From positions 62,001 to 126,000 of the forward strand of contig NZ_JOFJ01000007.1 in the NCBI RefSeq assembly GCF_000718255.1: a DNA stretch of 64,000 bases, written 5' to 3'. The DNA is from Spirillospora albida (GTDB lineage: Bacteria; Actinomycetota; Actinomycetes; Streptosporangiales; Streptosporangiaceae). The position numbers and the translations under genes were made by a program. The notes under the pieces are model-generated. The model did no database searches. It had not been told where the DNA came from and was given only the letters and a program-made list of their open reading frames with translations. Positions within the stretch are counted from its first letter, which is position 1, and every line of letters begins with the position of its first letter. Shown in pieces: positions 8,905 through 17,051 of the stretch.

Positions 8905-11138
8905 TCCCCGACTTCAGCGGCGTCGAGCTCGGGCCGCCCGCCCCCGCCGAGGAGGCCGCCAAGCAGTGGCGCGGCGCGGCGTCCGAGGCCACCGGCCGCG
9001 AGCCGGACGCCGAGACGTGGGAGACCCCCGAGGGCATCGGCGTCCCGCCCCTCTACACCGCCGACGACCTCGCCGGGCTCGACTTCCTCGGCACCTACCC
9101 GGGCATCGCCCCCTACCTGCGCGGCCCCTACCCGGCGATGTACGCGACGCAGCCGTGGACGATCCGCCAGTACGCCGGGTTCTCCACCGCCGAGGAGTCC
9201 AACGCCTTCTACCGGCGCAACCTCGCCGCCGGGCAGAAGGGCCTGTCGGTCGCGTTCGACCTCGCGACCCACCGCGGCTACGACTCCGACCACCCGCGCG
9301 TCTCCGGCGACGTCGGCATGGCGGGCGTCGCCATCGACTCGATCTACGACATGCGGCAGCTGTTCGACGGGATCCCGCTCGACCGGATGTCGGTGTCGAT
9401 GACCATGAACGGGGCGGTGCTGCCCGTCCTGGCCCTCTACATCGCGGCGGCCGAGGAGCAGGGGGTGAAGCCGGAGGCCCTGGCGGGGACCATCCAGAAC
9501 GACATCCTCAAGGAGTTCATGGTCCGCAACACCTACATCTACCCGCCGTCGCCGTCGATGCGGATCATCTCCGACATCTTCGCGTTCACCTCCCAGCGGA
9601 TGCCGAAGTACAACTCGATCTCGATCTCCGGCTACCACATCCAGGAGGCCGGGGCCACGGCCGACCTGGAGCTCGCCTACACGCTCGCCGACGGCGTCGA
9701 GTACATCCGCGCCGGACGCGAGGCCGGCCTCGACATCGACGCGTTCGCGCCCCGCCTGTCGTTCTTCTGGGCGATCGGCATGAACTTCTTCATGGAGGTC
9801 GCGAAGCTCCGCGCCGCGCGCCTGCTCTGGGCGAAGCTCGTGAAGGGGTTCGACCCGAAGAACCCCAAGTCGCTGTCGCTGCGGACGCACTCGCAGACGT
9901 CCGGCTGGTCCCTCACCGCGCAGGACGTCTTCAACAACGTCGCCCGCACCTGCGTCGAGGCGATGGCCGCGACGCAGGGCCACACCCAGTCGCTGCACAC
10001 CAACGCGCTGGACGAGGCCCTCGCCCTCCCCACCGACTTCTCCGCGCGCATCGCCCGGAACACGCAGCTGCTCATCCAGCAGGAGTCCGGGACGACCCGC
10101 ACCATCGACCCGTGGGGCGGCAGCGCCTACGTCGAACGGCTCACCTACGACCTCGCCCGCCGCGCCTGGGGCCACATCACCGAGGTCGAGCGGGCCGGCG
10201 GCATGGCGAAGGCGATCGACGAGGGCTTGCCGAAGCTCCGGATCGAGGAGGCCGCGGCCCGCACCCAGGCCCGCATCGACTCCGGCCGCCAGCCCGTCAT
10301 CGGCGTGAACAAGTACCGGCCGGACGTCGAGGAGGACATCGAGGTCCTCAAGGTCGACAACGCGGCCGTCCGGGCGCAGCAGATCGAGAAGCTGCGGCGC
10401 CTGCGCGAGGAGCGCGACGAGGCCGCGGCGCGCGGCGCCCTCGACGCGCTGACCCGCGCCGCCGGGGCCGCCGAGGACGGCACCCGCGACCCCGGCCTCG
10501 GCCAGAACCTGCTCGCGCTGGCGATCGACGCGGCCCGCGCGAAGGCGACCGTCGGCGAGATCTCGGACGCCCTGGAGAAGGTGTACGGGCGGCACGCCGC
10601 GCAGATCCGTACGATCTCCGGCGTGTACCGGGACGAGGCGGAGGTGGGTTCGGGCGGCGTAGTGAACAAGGTGACGAGCATCGAGAAGGCGCGGGCCGCG
10701 ACGGCCGCGTTCGAGGACGCCGAGGGCCGCCGGCCCCGCATCCTCGTCGCGAAGATGGGCCAGGACGGCCACGACCGCGGCCAGAAGGTGATCGCGACCG
10801 GGTTCGCCGACCTCGGCTTCGACGTCGACGTGGGCCCGCTGTTCCAGACCCCGGCGGAGGTCGCCCGGCAGGCCGTGGAGGCCGACGTGCACGTCGTCGG
10901 GGTCAACTCCCTCGCCGCCGGGCACCTCACGCTGGTGCCCGCCCTCCGCGAGGAGCTCGCCGCGCTCGGCCGCGAGGACATCATGATCGTCGTGGGTGGG
11001 GTCATCCCGCCGCAGGACTTCGACGAGCTGCGCGCCGCGGGCGCCGCCGCGATCTTCCCGCCCGGCACCGTCCTCGCCGACGCCGCCCTCGGCCTGATCG
11101 CGGAACTGGCGGCCGCACTGGGGCACGAGGCCCCTTGA
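8901..11138 (+). CDS. mutB: Methylmalonyl-CoA mutase large (catalytic) subunit
   Basis: 745 residues, the normal alpha-chain length. The N-terminal TIM barrel binds the CoA ester. The C-terminal cobalamin-binding domain shows KMGQDGHDRGQKV with the DxHxxG cobalt-ligand motif around residue 625, followed by a GxxSL-like VNSLAAGH and the later GG motif VVVGGVIPP. Adenosylcobalamin-dependent radical rearrangement of methylmalonyl-CoA to succinyl-CoA occurs here. It overlaps mutA by four bases at the start and meaB by four bases at the end, so the three proteins are translationally coupled. An isobutyryl-CoA mutase is less likely because mutA and meaB are linked. Confidence 0.95.
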   Translation: MIPDFSGVELGPPAPAEEAAKQWRGAASEATGREPDAETWETPEGIGVPPLYTADDLAGLDFLGTYPGIAPYLRGPYPAMYATQPWTIRQYAGFSTAEESNAFYRRNLAAGQKGLSVAFDLATHRGYDSDHPRVSGDVGMAGVAIDSIYDMRQLFDGIPLDRMSVSMTMNGAVLPVLALYIAAAEEQGVKPEALAGTIQNDILKEFMVRNTYIYPPSPSMRIISDIFAFTSQRMPKYNSISISGYHIQEAGATADLELAYTLADGVEYIRAGREAGLDIDAFAPRLSFFWAIGMNFFMEVAKLRAARLLWAKLVKGFDPKNPKSLSLRTHSQTSGWSLTAQDVFNNVARTCVEAMAATQGHTQSLHTNALDEALALPTDFSARIARNTQLLIQQESGTTRTIDPWGGSAYVERLTYDLARRAWGHITEVERAGGMAKAIDEGLPKLRIEEAAARTQARIDSGRQPVIGVNKYRPDVEEDIEVLKVDNAAVRAQQIEKLRRLREERDEAAARGALDALTRAAGAAEDGTRDPGLGQNLLALAIDAARAKATVGEISDALEKVYGRHAAQIRTISGVYRDEAEVGSGGVVNKVTSIEKARAATAAFEDAEGRRPRILVAKMGQDGHDRGQKVIATGFADLGFDVDVGPLFQTPAEVARQAVEADVHVVGVNSLAAGHLTLVPALREELAALGREDIMIVVGGVIPPQDFDELRAAGAAAIFPPGTVLADAALGLIAELAAALGHEAP

Positions 11139-12118
11139 GGTACGGGCTCGAGGAGTACGTGACCGGGGTCCGGGACGGGTCGCGGGCGTGGGTCGCGCGG
11201 GCGATCACGCTGGTCGAGTCGACCCGTCCCGACCACCGGGACCTCGCGCAGAGGCTGCTCGTCGAGCTGACCCCGCACACCGGGAACGCCCGCCGGATCG
11301 GCATCACCGGCGTGCCCGGGGTCGGCAAGTCGACGTTCATCGACGCGCTCGGCACCGGTCTCACGGCGCAGGGGCACAGGGTCGCGGTCCTCGCCGTCGA
11401 CCCGTCGTCCACCCGGACGGGCGGCAGCATCCTCGGCGACAAGACCCGGATGGCGCGGCTGGCCGTCGACCCGCACGCGTTCATCCGGCCGTCCCCGACG
11501 GCGGGCACGCTCGGCGGAGTCGCCAAGGCCACCCGCGAGGCGATGGTCGTGATGGAGGCGGCGGGCTACGACATCGTCCTCGTCGAGACGGTCGGGGTCG
11601 GGCAGTCCGAGACGACCGTCGCCGAGATGGTCGACTCGTTCCTGTTCCTCACCCTCGCCCGCACCGGCGACCAGCTCCAGGGCATCAAGAAGGGCGTCCT
11701 GGAACTCGCCGACGTCATCGCCGTGAACAAGGCCGACGGCGACCACGCGATGGAGGCGAAGCGGGCCGCCCGGGAACTGTCCGGGGCGCTGCGGCTGCTG
11801 CGCAGCGACGAGCGCGCCCGCGACATCCCCGTCCTGACGTGCAGCGCGCGCGACAACACCGGCCTGGACGAGGTGTGGGCGCGGATCGTCGAGCACCAGG
11901 ACGCGCTCCGCGGCTCCGGCGAGCTGGAGGCGCGGCGCCGCCGCCAGCAGGTCGGGTGGACCTGGGCGATGGTCCGCGACCGGCTGCTGTCCGACCTGCA
12001 CGCCCACCCCGCCGTCCGGCGGATCGCCCCCGGCCTCGAGACCGAGGTCGCCGAAGGCACCCTCACCCCCGCGCTCGCCGCCGAACGCATCCTCGCGGCG
12101 TTCACCGGCGGCGGATGA
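11135..12118 (+). CDS. meaB: MeaB, GTPase chaperone of methylmalonyl-CoA mutase
   Basis: 327 residues from a TTG start at 11135 that overlaps the mutB TGA (TTGA). The next in-frame start, a GTG at 11159, would remove the conserved N-terminal helix LEEYVTGV. P-loop GVPGVGKSTF, switch region ETVGVGQSE and base-recognition NKAD identify a G3E-family P-loop GTPase of the MeaB/ArgK type. It gates delivery of adenosylcobalamin to the mutase and protects or reactivates the enzyme. Upstream GAGG near 11127 gives only a weak ribosome site, so expression probably depends on coupling to mutB. Confidence 0.93.
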   Translation: MRYGLEEYVTGVRDGSRAWVARAITLVESTRPDHRDLAQRLLVELTPHTGNARRIGITGVPGVGKSTFIDALGTGLTAQGHRVAVLAVDPSSTRTGGSILGDKTRMARLAVDPHAFIRPSPTAGTLGGVAKATREAMVVMEAAGYDIVLVETVGVGQSETTVAEMVDSFLFLTLARTGDQLQGIKKGVLELADVIAVNKADGDHAMEAKRAARELSGALRLLRSDERARDIPVLTCSARDNTGLDEVWARIVEHQDALRGSGELEARRRRQQVGWTWAMVRDRLLSDLHAHPAVRRIAPGLETEVAEGTLTPALAAERILAAFTGGG

Positions 12119-12180
12119 GCCCGGGAACGGGTTGCCCCGGGTCCCGGCAGGGCCGGGCGGCCATCCGGTAGAACAGTCGG

Positions 12181-13221
12181 ATGGACGTCATCGCGCTCGA
12201 TGATCCGACCGACGCGCAGATCCGGGAGTGGCACGGCGTGCTCGCCGCCGTCCATGCGGCCGACCACGCCGGGGAGCCCGCCCCGACCCGGGCGCAGACG
12301 GCGGCGCTGCTCCTCGGCGCGGAACCGGGAACCCGGCGGCGCCTGTGGGCCGTGCCCGCCGCCGCACCGGATCACGGCGCCTCCGCCGCGCCCGGCGGCT
12401 TCACCGCCGTGCCCGAGGGCGGCTTCGCCGCCGTCGCGCTGCTGCGGCTGCCCGGCGCCCCCGGCGCGGAGCGCCCCGGCGAGATCGACATCCGGGTCCG
12501 GCCCGGCCACCGGCGGCGCGGCATCGGCCGCCGGCTGCTGGCCGTCGCCGCCGAGGGCCTGCGCGCCGACGGGCGGACCGGCGTCATCGCGCAGGTGATG
12601 GCCGGGACTCCCGCCGTCCCGTTCCTGGAGTCGCACGGGTTCTCCTGCGTGCTGACCGTCCGCGGCATGGTGCTGCGCCTCGGCGACCTCCCGCCCGGCC
12701 GCGCCGAGGAGCTGGTCGCCGCGGGCCCGGAGGGCTACCGGCTGGTCCGCTGGCGCGGCGTCGTGCCGGACGAGCACGCCGCCGCCCTCGCCCGCGCCAA
12801 GACCGCCATGGCAGACCCCGCCGAGTTCGCGGGCGAACAGTGGGACGCCGAACGCGTCCGCGAGACCGCCGAGGTCGTCGCGAAGCGCGGCGACGACCTC
12901 TACACGGTCGCCGCCCTGCGCGGCCCGGTCGTCGCGGGGTTCACCGAGCTGGTCGTCCCGCACGGCGCCGCCGGACGCGCCGCGCAGTACGACACGGCCG
13001 TCGCGCCCGAGCACCGCGGGCGGCGGATCGGGCTCTGGGTGAAGGCCGCGATGCTGCGGTGGCTGGCGGAGGAACGCCCCGAGGTCCGCGAGATCGAGAC
13101 CGACAATGTCGGCGACAACGCGCACATGCTCGCCGTGAACGCGGAACTCGGCTTCCGCGTCGAACGCGAGTCGATGGAGTACCAGGCCGCCGCGGCCGAT
13201 CTGCCGTCCCTGTCCGCCTGA
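12181..13221 (+). CDS. Tandem-domain GNAT N-acetyltransferase
   Basis: 346 residues with two GNAT folds. The first carries acetyl-CoA motif RPGHRRRGIGRRLL (about residues 103-116). The second carries APEHRGRRIGLWVKAAMLRW followed by a terminal ETDNVGDNAHMLAVNAELGF block, which is typical of GNAT motif B. Double-GNAT proteins in actinomycetes include mycothiol synthase MshD, but the motif spacing is not diagnostic and the acceptor substrate is unknown. It starts 62 bases after meaB, so it may be in the same transcript without a metabolic link. Start chosen at the ATG that keeps the whole first domain. Confidence 0.8.
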   Translation: MDVIALDDPTDAQIREWHGVLAAVHAADHAGEPAPTRAQTAALLLGAEPGTRRRLWAVPAAAPDHGASAAPGGFTAVPEGGFAAVALLRLPGAPGAERPGEIDIRVRPGHRRRGIGRRLLAVAAEGLRADGRTGVIAQVMAGTPAVPFLESHGFSCVLTVRGMVLRLGDLPPGRAEELVAAGPEGYRLVRWRGVVPDEHAAALARAKTAMADPAEFAGEQWDAERVRETAEVVAKRGDDLYTVAALRGPVVAGFTELVVPHGAAGRAAQYDTAVAPEHRGRRIGLWVKAAMLRWLAEERPEVREIETDNVGDNAHMLAVNAELGFRVERESMEYQAAAADLPSLSA

Positions 13222-13311
13222 CGAACGCCGCGCATTACCGGGAAAAACACGTTGTGCGCGAGACCCCCGTATCGGCACCCTGATGGAGGTCTTCGGGAAA
13301 TACCCGGAGAC

Positions 13312-13327
13312 CCGGCGAATTCGCCGG
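13312..13327. promoter_or_regulatory. 16-base perfect palindrome upstream of the tRNA-like element
   Basis: CCGGCGAATTCGCCGG is fully self-complementary and ends five bases before the first base of the tRNA-like acceptor stem. It could be a regulator site or a short hairpin at the 5' side of the transcript. No confident -35/-10 pair was found around it. Confidence 0.4.
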
Positions 13328-13332
13328 AGCAT

Positions 13333-13402
13333 TCCTTCGTCGTTCATCGGAGAACACCGCGGCGTTAATGCGGATTTCCGGGTTCGAATCCCGGCGAGGG
13401 AG
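13333..13402 (+). tRNA. tRNA-like cloverleaf, Asn-type GTT anticodon, non-canonical
   Basis: All four stems form. Acceptor: TCCTTCG 13333-13339 with CGAGGGA 13395-13401 (one G-T). D stem: GTTC 13342-13345 with GAAC 13352-13355, loop ATCGGA. Anticodon stem: CCGCG 13357-13361 with TGCGG 13369-13373 (one G-T), loop GCGTTAA. T arm: CCGGG-TTCGAAT-CCCGG 13378-13394. Base 73 is G, as in tRNA-Asn. U8, A14, G18G19, A21 and the whole T loop are canonical. Deviations: C instead of U33, G32, a 6-base D loop, a 4-base variable loop and no encoded CCA. It ends 21 bases before the HNH start codon. A divergent or decayed tRNA-Asn, or a tRNA-like mRNA leader, are both possible. Confidence 0.5.
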
Positions 13403-13423
13403 CGCAGAGGGGAGGTGGACCCG

Positions 13424-13861
13424 GTGGCCGTGCTCGTCCTGAACGCCTCGTACGAGCCGTTACAGAAAGTCGACCTGCGGCACGCCATCCGCATGCTGGT
13501 GCGCGAGGTGGCCGTCGTGGAGGAGGCGGAGGAGGGCCGGACGATCGGCGCCTTCCCCGTCCCGCGCGTCCTGCGCCTGGTCAGGTACGTCGCGATGCGG
13601 TGGCGGCACGGCCGCCGGCCGCCCTGGAGCAAGCGCGGCGTGTACCTGCGCGACCGCGGCCGCTGCTGCTACTGCGGGCGCCGCGGCGACACGATCGACC
13701 ACGTCCACCCGCAGTCGCGCGGCGGCGGCGACACGTGGGAGAACACCGTCCTCGCGTGCGGCCGCTGCAATAACCGCAAAGGCGACCGCACCCCGGCCGA
13801 GGCGGGGCTGACGCCGCGGTGGGAGCCGAAGGTCCCCCGCTGGGAGGATCTGGTCTCCTAA
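13424..13861 (+). CDS. HNH endonuclease family protein
   Basis: 145 residues from a GTG at 13424, which has GGAGG at 13411-13415 (8-base spacing). The conserved family opening VLVLNASYEPL begins four residues in, so an upstream extension to the ATG at 13283, which would read through the tRNA-like element, is unlikely. The nuclease core is RCCYCG, then the catalytic TIDHVHP, then CGRCNNRK: two zinc CxxC pairs around the DH metal-binding dyad. This is the compact free-standing actinobacterial HNH family, whose substrate is unknown. No terminase or restriction partner is adjacent. A 10-bp hairpin follows the stop. Confidence 0.88.
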   Translation: MAVLVLNASYEPLQKVDLRHAIRMLVREVAVVEEAEEGRTIGAFPVPRVLRLVRYVAMRWRHGRRPPWSKRGVYLRDRGRCCYCGRRGDTIDHVHPQSRGGGDTWENTVLACGRCNNRKGDRTPAEAGLTPRWEPKVPRWEDLVS

Positions 13862-13870
13862 AGCGTGCCG

Positions 13871-13893
13871 GGGGGCCGCGAAGCGCGGCCCCC
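13871..13893 (+). terminator. Hairpin terminator after the HNH gene
   Basis: GGGGGCCGCG pairs perfectly with CGCGGCCCCC around an AAG loop, starting nine bases after the HNH stop. The following TGTAATCT is only weakly T-rich, as is usual in high-GC actinomycetes. Confidence 0.65.
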
Positions 13894-13998
13894 TGTAATC
13901 TCCTGGTCACACTGCGTGTTTCTCGAAGCGGCCCAGACCAAATGGGCGATTGTGGTAATGTGCCGCCAATTCATAGCTTTGTTACCCAGGAGTGATCT

Positions 13999-15006
13999 GT
14001 GACGGCCCAGGACAGCACAGCGCGGACCTCGCGGCGGCGGACGGCGGCGCGGCGGCTCACCGCGGTCGTCCTCGCGGCGGGGATCGCGGCGGCGCTGCCG
14101 CCGGCCCCGGGGATCGCGGCGCGCGTCCCGGCGGAGCCGAAGGACCTCGCGAAGGAGTACGCCAAGCTGCAGAAGCGGGCCGCCGCGCTGTCCAAGGAGT
14201 ACCGCGGCGAGCTGCTGTCCCTGGAGAAGGCGAAGAAGGAGGCGGAGCAGGCCGGCGTGGCGGCCGCCCGCGCGAGCCGCGACTACGAGGTGGCCCGCGC
14301 CGACATCGCGCGCCTTGCGTCCAGCAGCTACATGACCGGCCGGCTCGACATGATGCCGCTGCTGGCCGGCCCGACCGGCTCCGGCATCCGCGACGCGACG
14401 GTCATCGAGCACCTCAGCCGCAACAACGGCCGCCGGGTCACCGGCCTGCGGGAGCTCTCGGAGCGGACGGCCCGCTCCCAGCGGGAGGCCAGGACCAAGC
14501 TGGACGCGGTGAAGCGCGAGGTCGAGGACCTCGAGAGCCAGCGCACCCGCGTCCGCAAGCTGCTCGCAAAGTACAAGCCGGAGACGCCGACCGAGAAGGC
14601 CCCGACCGGCGGGCGCCCCGACGGGGTGAACGGCACGAAGTCACCGATCATCGGCAACTCGATGACGGCCCGGATGCGCACCGTCCTGCTCGCGGTCGAC
14701 GGCAGGTTCGGCGCGTTCCCCGCGATCGGCTGCGCCCGCCCCGGCGACCCGCAGGACCACGGCTCCGGCCGGGCCTGCGACTTCATGGAGAGCAGCGGCG
14801 GCGCGATGCCGAGCGCGTCGGCCCGCAGCCACGGCGACGCCGTCGCCCAGTACCTGATCGGCAACGCGTCCCGGTTCGGCCTGAAGTACATCATCTGGCG
14901 CCAGCGCATCTACGACTTCCGCGGCAGCGGCGGCTGGAAGATGATGGAGGACCGCGGCAGCGTCACCCAGAACCACTACGACCACGTCCACGTGTCGGTG
15001 CTCTGA
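13999..15006 (+). CDS. Secreted coiled-coil protein with ARB_07466-like C-terminal domain
   Basis: 335 residues from a GTG at 13999 with AGGAG six bases upstream. An arginine-rich N-terminus and hydrophobic stretch (about 19-40) form a signal peptide. Residues 48-195 are charged and helical (KEYAKLQKRAAALSKEY and similar), a likely coiled coil. The C-terminal 120 residues contain ARPGDPQDHGSGRACDFM and end in NHYDHVHVSVL. These supply the His/Asp metal-site residues of the ARB_07466-type domain, which resembles peptidoglycan peptidases. The role is probably in cell-wall maturation outside the membrane. A TTGTGG...CATAGC promoter around 13953-13980 is possible but weak. Confidence 0.8.
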   Translation: MTAQDSTARTSRRRTAARRLTAVVLAAGIAAALPPAPGIAARVPAEPKDLAKEYAKLQKRAAALSKEYRGELLSLEKAKKEAEQAGVAAARASRDYEVARADIARLASSSYMTGRLDMMPLLAGPTGSGIRDATVIEHLSRNNGRRVTGLRELSERTARSQREARTKLDAVKREVEDLESQRTRVRKLLAKYKPETPTEKAPTGGRPDGVNGTKSPIIGNSMTARMRTVLLAVDGRFGAFPAIGCARPGDPQDHGSGRACDFMESSGGAMPSASARSHGDAVAQYLIGNASRFGLKYIIWRQRIYDFRGSGGWKMMEDRGSVTQNHYDHVHVSVL

Positions 15007-15015
15007 GGCCCGCCG

Positions 15016-16062
15016 TCAGAGCTCGACGACCGTGCGGTCACGGGCGGAGCGCGCCGCCGCCTCGATGACCTCCAGGCCCGTGATCGCGTCGGCGAGGGTG
15101 ACAGGCGGCGGGCCCTCGCCCCGCAGCGCCGCCGCCACCGCCGCGTAGAAGTCCTGGTAGGCGCCCGGATCGGTCGGTTCGGGACGGTCGTCGCCCGGTG
15201 TGCCGACCCGGCCGTACGCCGCGGCGGGCGCCGTGCCGTAGCCGGGGTCCCTCGGCGTCATGCCCGCGCGGAGCGACTCCTCCTGCACGTCCATCCCCGA
15301 CACGGTGTAGGACGCCCTGCCGCCGAGGACGCGGAAGCGGGGGCCGAGCTGCGCGGCGGCCGCGGACATCCACAGGTGCGACCGGACGCCGTCCGCGTGG
15401 GTCAGCGCGAGGAAGACGTCGTCGGGGGCGGCGGCTCCCGGCCGGCGGGTGTCGATCTCGGCGTACACGGCCGCCGGGCGGCCGAACAGCGTGATCGCCT
15501 GGTCGATGAGGTGGGAGCCGAGGTCGTAGAGGATGCCGCCCGCGTCGCGGGGGTCGCCGCTCTCCTTCCAGCCCGCCCTGACCTCGGGACGCCAGCGCTC
15601 GAACCGCGACTCGAACCGCCGGATGCCGCCGAGGGCCCCGGACGTGACGAGGCGCTGCACCGTCCGGAAGTCGCCGTCCCAGCGGCGGTTGTGGAACGGG
15701 ACGACCGGCAGGCCACGGACGGCGCTCAGCGCGGCCAGCGACCGGGCGTCCGCGGCGGAGGCGGCCACCGGCTTGTCGACCACGACCGGCATCCCGGAGG
15801 TGAGGGCCGTCCGGGCGAGGGGGACGTGGTGCCGGTTCGGCGCGGTGATCACGACGAGGTCGTAGGCGCCGGTGACGCCCCACAGCCGGTCGGCGCCGTC
15901 CAGGACCCGCGTGTCCGGGTACCGCTCGCGGACGGCGTCCTGCCGGGCGGGGTCGCCCGTCACCACGGCGGCGAGCCGCAGCCCGGCCGCCGAGGAGATC
16001 AGGGGGGCGTGGAACACCGCGCCCCCGGTGCCGTATCCGATCAGCGCAACACGCAGGTCCAT
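15016..16062 (-). CDS. Gfo/Idh/MocA-family oxidoreductase
   Basis: 348 residues, ATG at 16062. An N-terminal Rossmann fold has ALIGYGTGGAVFHAPL (dinucleotide binding). VDKPVAASAAD is the family (E/D)KP catalytic-lysine motif near residue 95. The C-terminal alpha/beta domain includes ILYDLGSHLIDQA with the conserved GxHxID. Such enzymes oxidise or reduce sugars and inositols with NAD(P). Substrate is not predictable. The gene is followed by nothing in the same direction, and the aldolase gene lies 58 bases upstream on the same strand, so the two could form a small sugar-catabolic operon. Confidence 0.88.
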   Translation of the reverse strand: MDLRVALIGYGTGGAVFHAPLISSAAGLRLAAVVTGDPARQDAVRERYPDTRVLDGADRLWGVTGAYDLVVITAPNRHHVPLARTALTSGMPVVVDKPVAASAADARSLAALSAVRGLPVVPFHNRRWDGDFRTVQRLVTSGALGGIRRFESRFERWRPEVRAGWKESGDPRDAGGILYDLGSHLIDQAITLFGRPAAVYAEIDTRRPGAAAPDDVFLALTHADGVRSHLWMSAAAAQLGPRFRVLGGRASYTVSGMDVQEESLRAGMTPRDPGYGTAPAAAYGRVGTPGDDRPEPTDPGAYQDFYAAVAAALRGEGPPPVTLADAITGLEVIEAAARSARDRTVVEL

Positions 16063-16120
16063 GCCCTGATCATGGCCGATGCGGCGGCGGGGGCGCGGCG
16101 GCGGGGTCGCCGTACCGGGA

Positions 16121-16915
16121 TCAGTCGAACAGGTCGGGCTGCTCCCGGGTGATCTGGTCGTACAGCGGCTGGTAGTTGATCCAGCCGACCAGGTCATTGC
16201 CGATCTGCCCGTGCGTGAGGACGGCGTTCTCGTGCTCGATCGGGACGACCTCCCCGGCCGCCTTCGCGAGCAGCTGCACCTGGCAGGACCGCTCCATCGT
16301 GATGAACCACCAGGCGGCCGCGTCGACGGTGTCGCCGACCGTCAGCAGCCCGTGGTTGCGCAGGATGACCGCCTTGCTCCCGCCGAGGGCGGCGGCGATC
16401 CGCTTGCCCTCCTCCAGGTCGGTGACGACGCCGGTGTAGTCGTCGAACAGGCCGTGGTCCTGGTAGAACGCGCAGACGTCCTGCGTGATCGGCTCCAGCT
16501 TCCGGCCGAGCGCCGACATCGCCCGCCCGTAGGTGGAGTGGCTGTGCGCGGCGGCGACGACGTCCGGGCGCGCCTGGTGGACCTGCGAGTGGATCGCGAA
16601 CGCGGCCTCGTTGACCGGGTAGCGGCCCTCGACGACCTTGCCCTCGTGGTTCACCAGGATCAGGTCGCTGACGGTGATGTGCTTGAAGGACATGCCGAAC
16701 GGGTTGACCCAGAAGTGGTCGGTGCGCTCGGGGTCGCGGGCGGTGATGTGGCCGGCGACGCCCTCCTCGAAGCCGAACTTCCCGAAGATCCGCAGCGCGG
16801 CCGTCAGGCGCTCCTTCCGGTGCCGGCGCTCGTCCTCGACGCTGTCGAAGGCCGGCGGCAGCCGGAAGATCAGATTGGTCGGCAGCTTCTCGAGGAACTC
16901 TTCCTCATCGGACAT
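16121..16915 (-). CDS. Class II aldolase/adducin family protein
   Basis: 264 residues, ATG at 16915. The zinc site shows AAAHSHSTYGRAM (HxH, about residues 120-132) and the later ILRNHGLLTVG histidine. GHITARDPE near residue 56 is the phosphate-binding loop of fuculose-1-phosphate/ribulose-5-phosphate 4-epimerase-like folds. It may act as an aldolase or decarboxylase on a small hydroxy-acid or sugar phosphate. It is divergent from a PucR regulator with a 136-base spacer holding a 9+9-base inverted repeat, suggesting control by that regulator. Confidence 0.88.
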   Translation of the reverse strand: MSDEEEFLEKLPTNLIFRLPPAFDSVEDERRHRKERLTAALRIFGKFGFEEGVAGHITARDPERTDHFWVNPFGMSFKHITVSDLILVNHEGKVVEGRYPVNEAAFAIHSQVHQARPDVVAAAHSHSTYGRAMSALGRKLEPITQDVCAFYQDHGLFDDYTGVVTDLEEGKRIAAALGGSKAVILRNHGLLTVGDTVDAAAWWFITMERSCQVQLLAKAAGEVVPIEHENAVLTHGQIGNDLVGWINYQPLYDQITREQPDLFD

Positions 16916-17012
16916 CGGCGCGCTCCGGGGTCGTCTGTGGTTGTTCTGCGCCCACCGAACACCATCGCGGGACGGCCGGTAAAGGCCGGTGCGGTCCAAG
17001 CCGGGCGGATCC

Positions 17013-17033
17013 GGTTGTCCCGGCGGGACAACC
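17013..17033. promoter_or_regulatory. Candidate operator, 9-base inverted repeat
   Basis: GGTTGTCCC-GGC-GGGACAACC is a perfect dyad with 9-base arms and a 3-base centre. It lies between the divergent aldolase (starts 16915) and PucR regulator (starts 17052), 18 bases before the regulator's ATG. Autoregulation by the PucR protein is the natural inference. Confidence 0.55.
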
Positions 17034-17051
17034 AGGGCACAGAATGGACGC

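Noticed and set aside
8814..11126. 770-codon open frame opposite mutB
   Set aside because: Low-complexity translation on the strand opposite a well-recognised mutB; no ribosome site or family signature.
13283..13423. Longer HNH protein starting at the ATG at 13283
   Set aside because: The extension has no ribosome site, is not part of the family's conserved start and would run through the tRNA-like element.
13862..13998. ydaO/c-di-AMP riboswitch before the secreted coiled-coil gene
   Set aside because: Only 137 bases are available and include the HNH terminator; the conserved ydaO core is not present.
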